Assembly: GCF_963675965.1 (NCBI RefSeq)
Contig: NZ_OY780935.1
Location: 2,530,501 to 2,594,500, forward strand
Reading direction: 5' to 3'
From: an uncultured Celeribacter sp.
GTDB lineage: Bacteria > Pseudomonadota > Alphaproteobacteria > Rhodobacterales > Rhodobacteraceae
DNA: 64,000 nt
Shown here: piece by piece, positions 28,254 to 36,441 of the stretch
Numbering within the stretch: position 1 is the first letter of the stretch
Layout: each line of letters opens with the position of its first letter
The notes under the pieces: model-generated
What the model saw: the letters and a program-made list of their open reading frames with translations, nothing else
Told to the model about the DNA's origin: nothing
Database searches by the model: none
Program-made: the position numbers and the translations under genes

Positions 28254-29132
28254 TCAGTCCGCTTCGCCCGCGACGTCTTTGTGGATGATCACATCAGCAC
28301 TCGGGTAGTGGTCAAGGATCATGCGTTTGAGGTCTGCGGAAATCGCGTGGGCCTCGCGCAGGGTCTGGTCCCCATCCACTTCGATATGGATGTTGATAAA
28401 GGCCTTGGACCCCGCCATGCGGGTTTTCAGGTCGTGATAGGCAAAGACGCCGGGCATCTCTCGTGTCAGGGTTTCGATCTCTTCGACCATTTCGGGCGGG
28501 GCAGAGCGATCCATCAACGCATCCCAGGCCGATTTGAAAATATTGAGCGCCCCTATGATCAGAATGCCGGCGGCCCCGAGCGCCACGACGCTGTCGAGTT
28601 GGTGAAAGCCAAAAGCAGAGGAGGCGATCAGGGCAAAGATCGCACCGATATTTGGGATCAGGTCGCCGACGTAATGCAGGCTGTCTGCCGAGACCACCTT
28701 TGATCCGGTCTGGCGCGCCACCCGGCGTTGCCACATCACGAGCGCAAGGGTCAGGACGATGGAGAGTACCATGACGCCGATGCCCACACCTTCGGCGCTC
28801 ATTTCCTTGGGCGTGGGGGACAGCAGGCGGCGCACGGCGGTGACCGCGATCACGCTGCCGGAAATCAGAATGAACACCGACTGGGCGAGAGCGGCCAGAT
28901 CCTCGGCAGAGGTATGACCAAAGGCGTGGTCGTCGTCCGGCGGGCGTGCGGCATAGTAGATGGCCAGCAACCCACCTGCGGCAATCAGCAGGTCCATGGC
29001 GCTGTCGGCCATGGAGGCGGCAATCGACATCGATCCGGTGAGGCTGAGTGCCCAGAGCTTCGCCAGCACCAGAATGGTGGCCACGCTGACCGAAGCAATG
29101 CCGGCAGACAGGTTCAAACGCTTCTCACCCAT
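28254..29132 (-). CDS. Cation diffusion facilitator (FieF-like) metal exporter
   Basis: Inner-membrane antiporter of 292 residues with six membrane segments and a C-terminal cytoplasmic metal-sensing domain. The transport site looks like FieF: D-x3-D in MADSAMDLL and H-x3-D-like in HAFGHTSAEDLAAL. The end has IHIEVDGDQTLREAH, the ferredoxin-like domain. It exports Zn, Fe or similar divalent ions. An ATG at 29132 is used; a TTG 12 nt earlier is also possible. The gene seems to be alone or to follow the SH3 protein gene. Confidence 0.9.
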   Translation of the reverse strand: MGEKRLNLSAGIASVSVATILVLAKLWALSLTGSMSIAASMADSAMDLLIAAGGLLAIYYAARPPDDDHAFGHTSAEDLAALAQSVFILISGSVIAVTAVRRLLSPTPKEMSAEGVGIGVMVLSIVLTLALVMWQRRVARQTGSKVVSADSLHYVGDLIPNIGAIFALIASSAFGFHQLDSVVALGAAGILIIGALNIFKSAWDALMDRSAPPEMVEEIETLTREMPGVFAYHDLKTRMAGSKAFINIHIEVDGDQTLREAHAISADLKRMILDHYPSADVIIHKDVAGEAD

Positions 29133-29180
29133 GTGCGCCCCCAAAGACCCCGGGGGCGAGCAGCTTGCCGTTGTGCGTTC

Positions 29181-29813
29181 TCATTCCAGGATCTCCCCGG
29201 ATTTGACTCCCCAGAGGCCGGTTTTTTCCACCCAGCCTTTCTGGCCCTGTGCTGAAATCCTGCACCAGGAAATCGAGCATTCCAGCAGGCGTAAAATCGC
29301 GCCCTTTTCGGCCCGGGCATTGATCCGGGACTGGGTGTCAGAGCGGGAATAGACCGTGATCGTGTCGTCACTCACCAGCGCCGTGCGGACGCCGGAAATC
29401 AGCGAATAGTGAATCCAGCCGACAGCCCCTTCGATATCGCGCACCCGGCGCCAGTGTCCATATTCCGCAATGACCTCAAGCGGATAGCCGCGATGGGTGA
29501 AGACCCAGTCAATGCGGTGCGACAGCGAGGGACCCCGCCGAACATTGGCTTCATCGGCTTTGAGAGATACGAAACGGGGCAGGGGCAGGTTGGTCACCGG
29601 CCCGCGTTTGGCGGGCTGCGCGGGGGTGGTTTCAGGGATCGCGGTCACTGGGGCGTCTTGCGCAATCATCGGTGCCGCCGTGCCCATGGAGATAGCGCAG
29701 AGCAGCGCAGCAAGAAACAACCGGCAGGAAACAGGCGTGAAAATCCCGCCGTGCCGTGGCGCATCTGTCCCGGTCAGGGGGTTGGGGGCGGCTGTGGTCA
29801 AGGACTGCTGCAT
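29181..29813 (-). CDS. Exported SH3-like domain protein
   Basis: Protein of 210 residues. The N-terminal region includes a hydrophobic signal (LFLAALLCAISMGTAA) after an unusually long leader of 30 residues. The mature part has two bacterial SH3-like modules: ANVRRGPSLSHRIDWVF with WRRVRDIEGAVGWIH, and a second with SWCRISAQGQKGWVEKTGLWG. Such modules bind wall peptides or other periplasmic targets. The start at 29813 is uncertain; a later one would shorten the leader. It diverges from the dehydrogenase gene. Cellular role unknown. Confidence 0.8.
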   Translation of the reverse strand: MQQSLTTAAPNPLTGTDAPRHGGIFTPVSCRLFLAALLCAISMGTAAPMIAQDAPVTAIPETTPAQPAKRGPVTNLPLPRFVSLKADEANVRRGPSLSHRIDWVFTHRGYPLEVIAEYGHWRRVRDIEGAVGWIHYSLISGVRTALVSDDTITVYSRSDTQSRINARAEKGAILRLLECSISWCRISAQGQKGWVEKTGLWGVKSGEILE

Positions 29814-29946
29814 CTTCACTTGGCTCTTCGTCAGGGGCGCGCGTCGCGCTGGCCTTTGTGCCTTTACGGTCTTATCCTTTACGCCTTGCCCGGATGCAAT
29901 CCAGTTTGCCAGTATGGGGCTGAAAAAGAAAGCGGGAGGGATATTC

Positions 29947-30933
29947 ATGGCACAGCCACGGCTGAAAATTGTTGTCACACGGGCGCTGCCCGAAGTGGTC
30001 GAAACCCGTATGAAAGAGCTCTTCGATGTGGAGCTCAACCATGAAGATCGCAAGCTGTCGCGTGAAGAGCTTGCCCGGGCCATGCAGCGCGCCGATGTTC
30101 TGGTTCCCTGTGTAACGGATCGAATCGATGCCGGGCTGTTGGGACAGGCCGGTGATCGGCTAAAACTGATCGCCAACTATGGCGCCGGCGTTGATCATAT
30201 CGATGTCATGACGGCACAGGCGCGCGGCATTCTGGTGACGAACACGCCCGGCGTGATGACCGATGACACGGCAGATATGGCCATGGCGCTGATTCTGGCG
30301 GTGTCACGCCGCATTCCCGAAGGCCAAAGCGTGATGCAGTCCGGCGCGTGGGATGGCTGGGCGCCGACCGCCTTCATGGGGCAGCGTCTGAGCGGCAAGC
30401 GGCTAGGCATTCTGGGGATGGGCCGTGTCGGTCAGGCGGTGGCGCGCCGCGCCCGTGCCTTTGGTCTGTCCGTGCATTATCACAACCGTCGACGGCTGCA
30501 TGCTGAGGTCGAACAGGGGTTGGAGGCGACATGGTGGGACAGTCTGGATCAGATGCTCAGCCGCATCGACATTCTGTCGGTAAACTGCCCGCATACGCCC
30601 GCGACCTTTCATCAGATCAATGCGCGGCGGCTGAAGCTGATGAAGCCGACGGCGATCATCGTGAACACCTCCCGCGGTGAGGTCATCGACGAAAACGCCC
30701 TGACGCGCGGACTGCGGGCGGGCGAGATCGGGGGGGCGGGGCTGGACGTGTTCGAACATGGCCATCAGATCAACCCGCGTCTGCGCGAGCTGCCCAATGT
30801 GGTGCTCTTGCCGCATATGGGCTCCGCTACGGTGGAGGGGCGCATCGAGATGGGGGAAAAGGTGCTGCTCAACATCCACACCTATGCCGACGGGCATCGC
30901 CCGCCAGACATGGTTTTGCCAGCGATGCTTTGA
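29947..30933 (+). CDS. D-2-hydroxyacid dehydrogenase (glyoxylate/hydroxypyruvate reductase type)
   Basis: NAD(P)-dependent dehydrogenase of 328 residues. The Rossmann loop is GILGMGRVGQAVARR (about 151-165) and the catalytic Arg, Glu and His occur in NTSRGEV, the conserved region after it, and LLPHMGSAT. YGAGVDHIDV is also typical of the family. It most likely reduces glyoxylate or hydroxypyruvate (GyaR type) in the cytoplasm. The ATG at 29947 has GGGAGGG upstream; a longer open frame to 29497 runs antisense through the SH3 gene and is rejected. Confidence 0.88.
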   Translation: MAQPRLKIVVTRALPEVVETRMKELFDVELNHEDRKLSREELARAMQRADVLVPCVTDRIDAGLLGQAGDRLKLIANYGAGVDHIDVMTAQARGILVTNTPGVMTDDTADMAMALILAVSRRIPEGQSVMQSGAWDGWAPTAFMGQRLSGKRLGILGMGRVGQAVARRARAFGLSVHYHNRRRLHAEVEQGLEATWWDSLDQMLSRIDILSVNCPHTPATFHQINARRLKLMKPTAIIVNTSRGEVIDENALTRGLRAGEIGGAGLDVFEHGHQINPRLRELPNVVLLPHMGSATVEGRIEMGEKVLLNIHTYADGHRPPDMVLPAML

Positions 30934-31038
30934 ACACGGAACCCACAGGATGTCGCATCATGCGCAGCGATATGAGTTTCTGAAAATCAAGAAATTCAAT
31001 GCATAAAACATTTTCGTTTGGTCCTGTCGTGGCTGTGC

Positions 31039-31064
31039 GGAACTCCTGCGGGAGGCTGCGCGTT
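31039..31064 (+). promoter_or_regulatory. EcfG-type general-stress promoter candidate
   Basis: GGAAC at 31039-31043 and CGTT at 31061-31064 are separated by 17 nt, which fits the alphaproteobacterial EcfG consensus (GGAAC, 16-17 nt, CGTT). It lies about 45 nt before the CsbD-like start, leaving a short leader. The genes behind it look like stress genes, which supports the call. The motif is short, so chance cannot be excluded. Confidence 0.5.
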
Positions 31065-31110
31065 GGCTTTGCGAGTCTGAAATGACACATGACACGGAAA
31101 GGAGATCGCG

Positions 31111-31308
31111 ATGAATTGGGATCAAGTTGAAGGCAAGTGGAAGGAAATGAGCGGCAAGCTGAAAGAGGAGTTTGGGGACCTCACCGACGATGATCTGAAG
31201 GAGGCCGAAGGCGACCGTGAGCAGCTTGAGGGGAAGATCCAGCAACGCTACGGCAAGACCAAGGAAGAGGCCAAGAAGGCAATCGACGACTTTCTTGCGA
31301 AGGTGTGA
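31111..31308 (+). CDS. CsbD family stress-response protein
   Basis: Tiny highly charged protein of 65 residues, MNWDQVEGKWKEMSGKLKEE then a KxExExAxKxIDDF-like helix, typical of CsbD (YjbJ) proteins, which are abundant under stress in many bacteria but have no known activity. A strong AAAGGAGAT is 5 nt before the ATG. An EcfG-like promoter lies upstream and the pyridoxamine-oxidase-like gene follows after 2 nt, so both are probably induced together. Confidence 0.92.
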   Translation: MNWDQVEGKWKEMSGKLKEEFGDLTDDDLKEAEGDREQLEGKIQQRYGKTKEEAKKAIDDFLAKV

Positions 31309-31310
31309 TC

Positions 31311-31820
31311 ATGACCAATATCGCAGCATTCAAAAAAGACCCGGCCCATGTGCTCTGGGAAACGCTTGAAGATCTGCATGCCGGCATGTTCGGCATTCAG
31401 GGGGCGAAAGATCATATGCAGCCGATGAGCCATTTTTGCGATCGTGCCAAGGGCAAGCTCTATTTTATCACCTCGTCCGACACCGATATCGTGTCGCACA
31501 TCGGGGACGGCGCCATTGCGCATTTCTGCATCGTCTCGAAAGGTCAGGATCTCCACGGATGCTTGTCGGGGGCGGTTAGCCTCTCGCAGGATGATGCTAA
31601 GATCGACGAACTTTGGTCCACGGTTGCCGACGCCTGGTTCGAAGGAGGTCGGTCTGATCCGAAGGTGCGTTTGATCGAAATGTCTCTGGATGAGGCTTCA
31701 CTTTGGGCCTCTACGGGAAATCCTTTCAAGTTTGGGTTCGAGATCGCGCGCGCCAAAATGAGCGACGAGCTTCCCGACGTTGGCGCACATGTGACGGTGT
31801 CGTTTCCCAAAACGGCTTAA
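31311..31820 (+). CDS. Pyridoxamine 5'-phosphate oxidase-like general stress protein
   Basis: Protein of 169 residues with the FMN-binding split-barrel pattern of general stress protein 26: HAGMFGIQGAKDHMQPMSHFCD, KLYFITSSDTDIV, and EVWSTVADAWFEGG-like core. It may bind flavin or another cofactor; no enzyme activity is proven for the group. It is 2 nt behind the CsbD-like gene, suggesting joint expression in stress. The ATG at 31311 is preferred over a GTG at 31305 inside the csbD stop. Confidence 0.88.
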   Translation: MTNIAAFKKDPAHVLWETLEDLHAGMFGIQGAKDHMQPMSHFCDRAKGKLYFITSSDTDIVSHIGDGAIAHFCIVSKGQDLHGCLSGAVSLSQDDAKIDELWSTVADAWFEGGRSDPKVRLIEMSLDEASLWASTGNPFKFGFEIARAKMSDELPDVGAHVTVSFPKTA

Positions 31821-31841
31821 TGGCATGATGGATGGCTGACA

Positions 31842-31887
31842 GACAAGAAAACGCGCCCTGTCCGGGGAGCGTTTTCCTTTTGTCTGG
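31842..31887. terminator. Hairpin between convergent genes
   Basis: The arms GAAAACGC (31848-31855) and GCGTTTTC (31870-31877) pair, with extra pairing outside (AGACAA with TTGTCT). T-rich sequence follows on the + strand. It probably ends the stress pair and, in the other direction, the pirin gene. Confidence 0.65.
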
Positions 31888-31907
31888 GTCTTTCGGGCGG
31901 TCAGGCC

Positions 31908-32825
31908 TCAATGGTCGCGCTGGTCCTTGATGAAGGTGCCGTTGTTCAGTTCCTGCATGGCCTGAAACAGCTCTTCGCGGGTGTTCATCACGATCGGGCC
32001 GTGCCAGGCGACAGGCTCCTGCAGCGGCTGACCCGAAATCAGCAGGAAGCGGACGCCTTCGGGACCCGCGGTGACGACGATTTCGTTGCCGGTGTCGAAG
32101 TTCACCAATGTGCGGTTGCCGGACATGTCGCGAATGTTGATCTCTTCGCCGCCCAGTTCCTTTTCGACCCGCACCCCATAGGGGGTGGAGGCATCTCGGA
32201 ACTGTCCTGCCCCGGCGAAGACATAGGCGAAGGTATTGGCATAGGTGTCGACCGGCAGCACCTTGCGTGTGTTCGGTGGTACGGAAATGTCCAGATAGAG
32301 CGGATCGGCGGCGATGCCATCCACGGGACCGCGTTTGCCCCAGAAGCTGCCTGTGACGATCTTCACACGGGTGCCGTCATCGTCGATGATCTCGGGAATG
32401 TCGGAGCCCTGAATGTCCTGATACCGCGGTGCGGTCATTTTAAGGCTGGAGGGCAGATTGGCCCAGAGCTGAAACCCATGCATACGGCCCTGCGCGTTCC
32501 CGCGCGGCATTTCCTGATGCATGATGCCCGAGCCTGCGGTCATCCATTGCACTGAGCCGGCCCCCAGAACCCCCTTGTTGCCGAGGCTGTCACCGTGTTC
32601 GACCTCGCCGTCGAGCACATAGGTGATTGTCTCAATTCCACGATGCGGGTGCCAGGGAAACCCTTTGGCATAAAGTGCCGGATCGTCGTTGCGGAAATCG
32701 TCGAACAGCAGGAAGGGATCGAATTCCCGGGGTTTGTGGAACCCGAAGGCACGATAGAGGTGGACACCCGCCCCTTCGATTGTGGGCTGGCCTTGAGAGG
32801 TGGATTTCACGGGGCGGAAGGTCAT
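31908..32825 (-). CDS. Pirin family protein
   Basis: Bicupin of 305 residues. The metal-site His residues are in PWHPHRGIETITY and GEVEHGDSLG, with the H and E of GSGIMHQEMP, as in pirins with quercetinase activity. Some pirins act as dioxygenases, others as regulators. Normal length and complete. It is monocistronic: a hairpin follows its end and the next gene upstream lies after 180 nt. Confidence 0.92.
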   Translation of the reverse strand: MTFRPVKSTSQGQPTIEGAGVHLYRAFGFHKPREFDPFLLFDDFRNDDPALYAKGFPWHPHRGIETITYVLDGEVEHGDSLGNKGVLGAGSVQWMTAGSGIMHQEMPRGNAQGRMHGFQLWANLPSSLKMTAPRYQDIQGSDIPEIIDDDGTRVKIVTGSFWGKRGPVDGIAADPLYLDISVPPNTRKVLPVDTYANTFAYVFAGAGQFRDASTPYGVRVEKELGGEEINIRDMSGNRTLVNFDTGNEIVVTAGPEGVRFLLISGQPLQEPVAWHGPIVMNTREELFQAMQELNNGTFIKDQRDH

Positions 32826-32983
32826 GATGCTCTCCTGAACTGATGATGCCTATCATGTAGGATTTGCCTTATGTGCGTAAACATCCGCAGGCAAACGGTC
32901 AGTGTGCATGAGCGCGCAGACTGTCCGCGGTCGACCGTTTGGTGGTCGCGACGCGCGGGACAGGGGCGGAACTGAATGAAAAA

Positions 32984-32999
32984 GCGCCCCGCAGGGCGC
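32984..32999 (-). terminator. Terminator of the panC-panB operon
   Basis: Stem GCGCCC/GGGCGC with loop CGCA. Read on the minus strand it is followed by a run of five T's. It begins 5 nt past the panB stop, so it ends the leftward pan operon. Confidence 0.85.
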
Positions 33000-33003
33000 C
33001 CGA

Positions 33004-33828
33004 TCATTTCTTATTGGAGCCGTAGACGTTGTCCGGCGTCGGGAAGGCACGTGATTTGACGTCTTCGGCATAGTCGGCAATCGCCGCTTCGATGGCGTCG
33101 CCGACCGCGCCGAATTTTTTGACGAATTTCGGCACCCAGTCATTCAGGCCCAGCATGTCTTCCATGACCAGAATCTGCCCGTCGCAGGTTTTGGAGGCGC
33201 CAATGCCGATGGTCGGCACGTCGATGGCGGCGGTGATCTTGTCGGCCAGCGGCTCGACCACGCCTTCGACTACCACAGCAAAGGCCCCGGCATCTGCCAC
33301 GGCTTTGGCGTCGTCGATGTGGAACTGCCAGCTGTCTTCGTCCCGGCCCTGCGTTTTGAAGCCACCCATGATGTTGGTGGACTGCGGGGTAAGGCCGATA
33401 TGTCCCATCACCGGGATGCCGCGTTCGGTCAGGAATTTGATGGTCTCAGCCATGCGCGCGCCGCCTTCCAGCTTGACGGCCTGACATTGGGTTTCCTTCA
33501 TGATCAGCGCCGCATTGCGAAACGCCTGAGACGGGCTTTCCTCGTAGGAGCCAAAGGGCATATCGACCACGATTAGCGCGCGTTTGGTGCCACGCACCAC
33601 GGCCTTGCCGTGCATGATCATCAGTTCCAGCGGCACGCCGACCGTGCTTTCCATGCCATGCATCACCATGCCGAGACTGTCCCCGACCAGCAGGAAGTCG
33701 CAGTATTTTTCTGCGATGGCCGCGGTATGGGCGTGATAGGCCGTCAGCGACACGATTGGGGCGCCGCCTTTTCGGGCACGGATTTGCGGCACGGTCACCC
33801 GGCGGATGGTTTCGGTTTGGCTGGACAT
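33004..33828 (-). CDS. panB: 3-methyl-2-oxobutanoate hydroxymethyltransferase
   Basis: Enzyme of 274 residues that makes ketopantoate from ketoisovalerate and methylene-tetrahydrofolate, the first step of pantothenate synthesis. Visible motifs: VSLTAYHAHTAAIAEKYCDFLLVGDSLGMV cut into the N-terminal barrel, VKLEGG, GHIGLTPQS, and IGIGAS near the C-terminus. It is preceded by AGGAGG and lies 12 nt after panC. Complete and of normal length. Confidence 0.96.
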   Translation of the reverse strand: MSSQTETIRRVTVPQIRARKGGAPIVSLTAYHAHTAAIAEKYCDFLLVGDSLGMVMHGMESTVGVPLELMIMHGKAVVRGTKRALIVVDMPFGSYEESPSQAFRNAALIMKETQCQAVKLEGGARMAETIKFLTERGIPVMGHIGLTPQSTNIMGGFKTQGRDEDSWQFHIDDAKAVADAGAFAVVVEGVVEPLADKITAAIDVPTIGIGASKTCDGQILVMEDMLGLNDWVPKFVKKFGAVGDAIEAAIADYAEDVKSRAFPTPDNVYGSNKK

Positions 33829-33840
33829 GTCTTTTCCTCC

Positions 33841-34689
33841 TTAAGACGGGTCGGCGACGCGTTGGTCGATCAATAGCACATCGCCGAAACGGGCAGCCAG
33901 AAGGATCACCACCGGCCGGTCGATCGGTCCGTTGATTTTCTCCAGTGTCGCTGCGTCACGAACATCGATGCTTTCGATTTTCGCGCGCGGTTCGCGGCTG
34001 ATGAAGGCGCGGAGTTCCGCTTCGAGTTCGTCGTCGGTGCGTCCGTCGGAGGCTTCATAGTCGCCGTAGGCCAGAGCCTTGTTGAGGATCAGCGCGGCTT
34101 GGCGATCTTCGGGCGACAGGCGCACATTGCGCGAAGACAGGGCCAGCCCATCGACATCGCGCACCGTCGGCACCCCATTGATTTCGATCGGAATATCGAG
34201 ATCGCGCACCATGGTCTTGATCACCAGAAGCTGTTGATAGTCCTTTTCACCAAAGAAGGCCTTGTCTGCTCCAGTGATGTTGAACAACTTGCTCACGACG
34301 GTGCAGACGCCTTTGAAATGGCCGGGACGCAACGCCCCCATCAGCAATCCATCAAGCTGTTCTGTGACCACGGTGGTCTGTTTCTGTGGGTGGTACATCT
34401 CCTCGACGGTGGGGCAGAACACGGCATCGATCCCCTCAGACTCGAGCATCGCAAAATCGCGGTGCTCGTCACGGGGATAGGCGTCCAGATCGGCTGCCTC
34501 TCCAAACTGCGTGGGGTTGACGAAAATCGACACCACGACCCGGTCGCTTTGGGCCTTGGCCGCGCGCACCAGTGTCAGGTGACCCTCGTGCAGATAGCCC
34601 ATGGTTGGCACCAGAGCCACGGTTTGACCCGCTGCATGAAAGCCACGAACGGCTTGGCGGATCTCCGCTTTGGTTCGGTAAGTCTGCAC
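33841..34689 (-). CDS. panC: Pantothenate synthetase
   Basis: ATP-dependent ligase of 282 residues joining pantoate and beta-alanine. PTMGYLHEGHLTLVR holds the HIGH-like nucleotide site, KDYQQLLVIK and ALSSRNVRLS the rest of the active site. The start is a GTG at 34689 (protein VQTYRTKAE) with GAGGAA about 9 nt upstream; an open extension to 34800 has no similarity to PanC N-termini. First gene of panC-panB; coaBC of the same pathway is also in the window. Confidence 0.95.
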   Translation of the reverse strand: MQTYRTKAEIRQAVRGFHAAGQTVALVPTMGYLHEGHLTLVRAAKAQSDRVVVSIFVNPTQFGEAADLDAYPRDEHRDFAMLESEGIDAVFCPTVEEMYHPQKQTTVVTEQLDGLLMGALRPGHFKGVCTVVSKLFNITGADKAFFGEKDYQQLLVIKTMVRDLDIPIEINGVPTVRDVDGLALSSRNVRLSPEDRQAALILNKALAYGDYEASDGRTDDELEAELRAFISREPRAKIESIDVRDAATLEKINGPIDRPVVILLAARFGDVLLIDQRVADPS

Positions 34690-34874
34690 CGGTCTGTTCC
34701 TCGGATGTGGCGGTTTTCGCGCGGACCATACAAGCCAGGAAAAGGCGCGGCAACTGAAACTCCGGCGCCAACTCCCGGATGATCGGACGGGGACGTCCAT
34801 AGAATGCCTTTGCTGTTTCGTAATTTGGCCAAAGTTTTGAAGCTCTGTATCAGCAGTCTTGAAAGGAGCTGGCG

Positions 34875-35813
34875 ATGCCGAATTTCAGAAAGGTCGTGAC
34901 TGTGGCGAGCCTCTGCCTCGGCGTTGGCTTGATTGGGTATTCCGCAGTCTCTGCCGCCCGTATCAAAGGTGTGCTTCCTGAACGGAATGCGTCTTTCAAA
35001 GAGACTTTTGCAAGCTTTTTGCCCTCCCCGAAGGAAGCGCCAAAGTCGGAGCTGTACACTGTGCTGCCCGCCAGCCTTGAGGGCTGTACGGAGGCGCCGG
35101 AGGCGCAAACCCCTTCACAGGAGCAAGACCAGAAACAAAGAGACGCCGCCGCGCGCTTGCTCGCGGGGGCAACGCTGCAAAAGGCGGGCCTCGACGCTGC
35201 GACCAAGGTCTATGTCTGTGGCGATCAAAAAATTGCGGTTCTGCTGACGCGCCGTCCAGATGCCGCGAAAATGGGTTTTGGAGCGGCTCTTGCGGTGAAG
35301 CAGGCCGGGGTTGATCCGCTTCAAAGGGAACGCGCGTTTATGGCGGCGATGAGTGAGATGAATCCTGTCTTCGCAGAAGTCGACGGGGTTGCAATTCGTT
35401 TTGATGTGGAGGCCATGGACCACGCCGACGAAGACCGGCGGCTTCGTGACGGCGGGGTGAAGGCGTTGCAGGAAAGCCTCGCGGCGGGCCATCCTTTGCA
35501 AGCCAAGGCATATATCGGGGACCGATATGAGTTTAGCCTTGTCAGTGATGCCTCCGAAGATGTCATCGTGGACTTTTTGTCCCGCGTACAATTTGCGCGT
35601 CTGGTTGAGGCCGCAGAGGCTGGCGGTGTGCTTGCGCCGGTTGCCCCGGAGGAGGCTGACATCGGGATTGTAAAGCGTTTCACCAGTATGATTGGGATCG
35701 ATGCAGACGATACGACACCGACGCCTGAGGAACCCAGTGAGCCTGCTTATGTGAGCGAATGTCGGATGGTCAACGCCAAGAAAGTCTGTAGCATTGTGCG
35801 CGCCGAGCCTTGA
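34875..35813 (+). CDS. Unknown exported or membrane-anchored protein
   Basis: Protein of 312 residues that I do not recognise. A hydrophobic segment at about residues 8-28 (VVTVASLCLGVGLIGYSAVSAA) looks like a signal peptide or N-terminal anchor. The following part is Pro/Glu/Gln-rich, then comes a mixed alpha/beta region, and the C-terminal 40 residues are acidic with two Cys (SECRMVNAKKVCS) that could form a disulfide in the periplasm. GAAAGGAG lies upstream of the ATG. It stands alone, ending near a hairpin shared with the convergent gene. Confidence 0.7.
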   Translation: MPNFRKVVTVASLCLGVGLIGYSAVSAARIKGVLPERNASFKETFASFLPSPKEAPKSELYTVLPASLEGCTEAPEAQTPSQEQDQKQRDAAARLLAGATLQKAGLDAATKVYVCGDQKIAVLLTRRPDAAKMGFGAALAVKQAGVDPLQRERAFMAAMSEMNPVFAEVDGVAIRFDVEAMDHADEDRRLRDGGVKALQESLAAGHPLQAKAYIGDRYEFSLVSDASEDVIVDFLSRVQFARLVEAAEAGGVLAPVAPEEADIGIVKRFTSMIGIDADDTTPTPEEPSEPAYVSECRMVNAKKVCSIVRAEP

Positions 35814-35840
35814 TGTAGCCTGTCGTCAGATGTGCACTCC

Positions 35841-35870
35841 ATCAGGCAAGGCCAGATGGCCTTACCTGAT
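35841..35870. terminator. Hairpin between convergent genes
   Basis: Stem of 12 pairs and one mismatch (35841-35853 with 35858-35870, loop AGAT). Only a weak T tract follows. It lies between the ends of the unknown exported protein gene and the carboxymuconolactone-decarboxylase-like gene. Confidence 0.55.
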
Positions 35871-35909
35871 TTGAGTTGCGCTCCCAAAAGCGCTCTCAGC
35901 TTTCCGGGC

Positions 35910-36260
35910 TCAGGCGTCAGAAGAGTCTGTGACAAGTTCGTCCCAGCATTCCAGCGCTTTCGCCGCATACATCAGAACCGGACCGCCGCCCATTTGGACG
36001 CACATGGCCAGCATTTCGGTCAGCTCTTCGCGGGTGCCACCGTGTTTCATCAGTGCTTCGACGTGAAAGCCCACACAGGGTTCACAGCGTACGCCAATGG
36101 CCACAGACAGGGCAACCAGTTCCTTGGTCTTGTGATCAAGGGCATCGCCTTCCAGCGCGGCTTTCGACATCGCGCCGAAGCCTGCGGGAATGTTGCGGTT
36201 GGCTTTGTTGAGTGCGCGCAGCGCGTTGCGCATGGATTCATTCTTTTCGGCCCAGGACAT
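35910..36260 (-). CDS. Carboxymuconolactone decarboxylase (AhpD-like) family protein
   Basis: Protein of 116 residues with the AhpD-like core ELVALSVAIGVRCEPCVGFH; the CxxC and the His 3 residues later are the redox site of AhpD-type members. It could act as a small peroxidase or disulfide reductase. Complete and monocistronic. It is not an aromatic-pathway gene by context. Confidence 0.9.
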   Translation of the reverse strand: MSWAEKNESMRNALRALNKANRNIPAGFGAMSKAALEGDALDHKTKELVALSVAIGVRCEPCVGFHVEALMKHGGTREELTEMLAMCVQMGGGPVLMYAAKALECWDELVTDSSDA

Positions 36261-36390
36261 GGGTCACTCCTTTGTTCGCGTGTGTTCAATCGCCCCGCTT
36301 TTGGCACAGCCATGGCGGGCGGACATTGATCCCAGTCAAACATATTCTTTTATCACAATGAGATGTAATGATTCTTGAGGGCCAAACGAA

Positions 36391-36418
36391 AAAGGCCCAC
36401 GTGGAGACGCGGGCCTTT
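36391..36418 (-). terminator. Terminator of the xdh-ABC operon
   Basis: Arms AAAGGCCC (36391-36398) and GGGCCTTT (36411-36418). Read on the minus strand a T run follows. It lies 24 nt past the stop of the BMP binding-protein gene, the last gene of the long leftward operon. Confidence 0.8.
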
Positions 36419-36441
36419 CAGATTACTCGTGAGCGAAGCCG

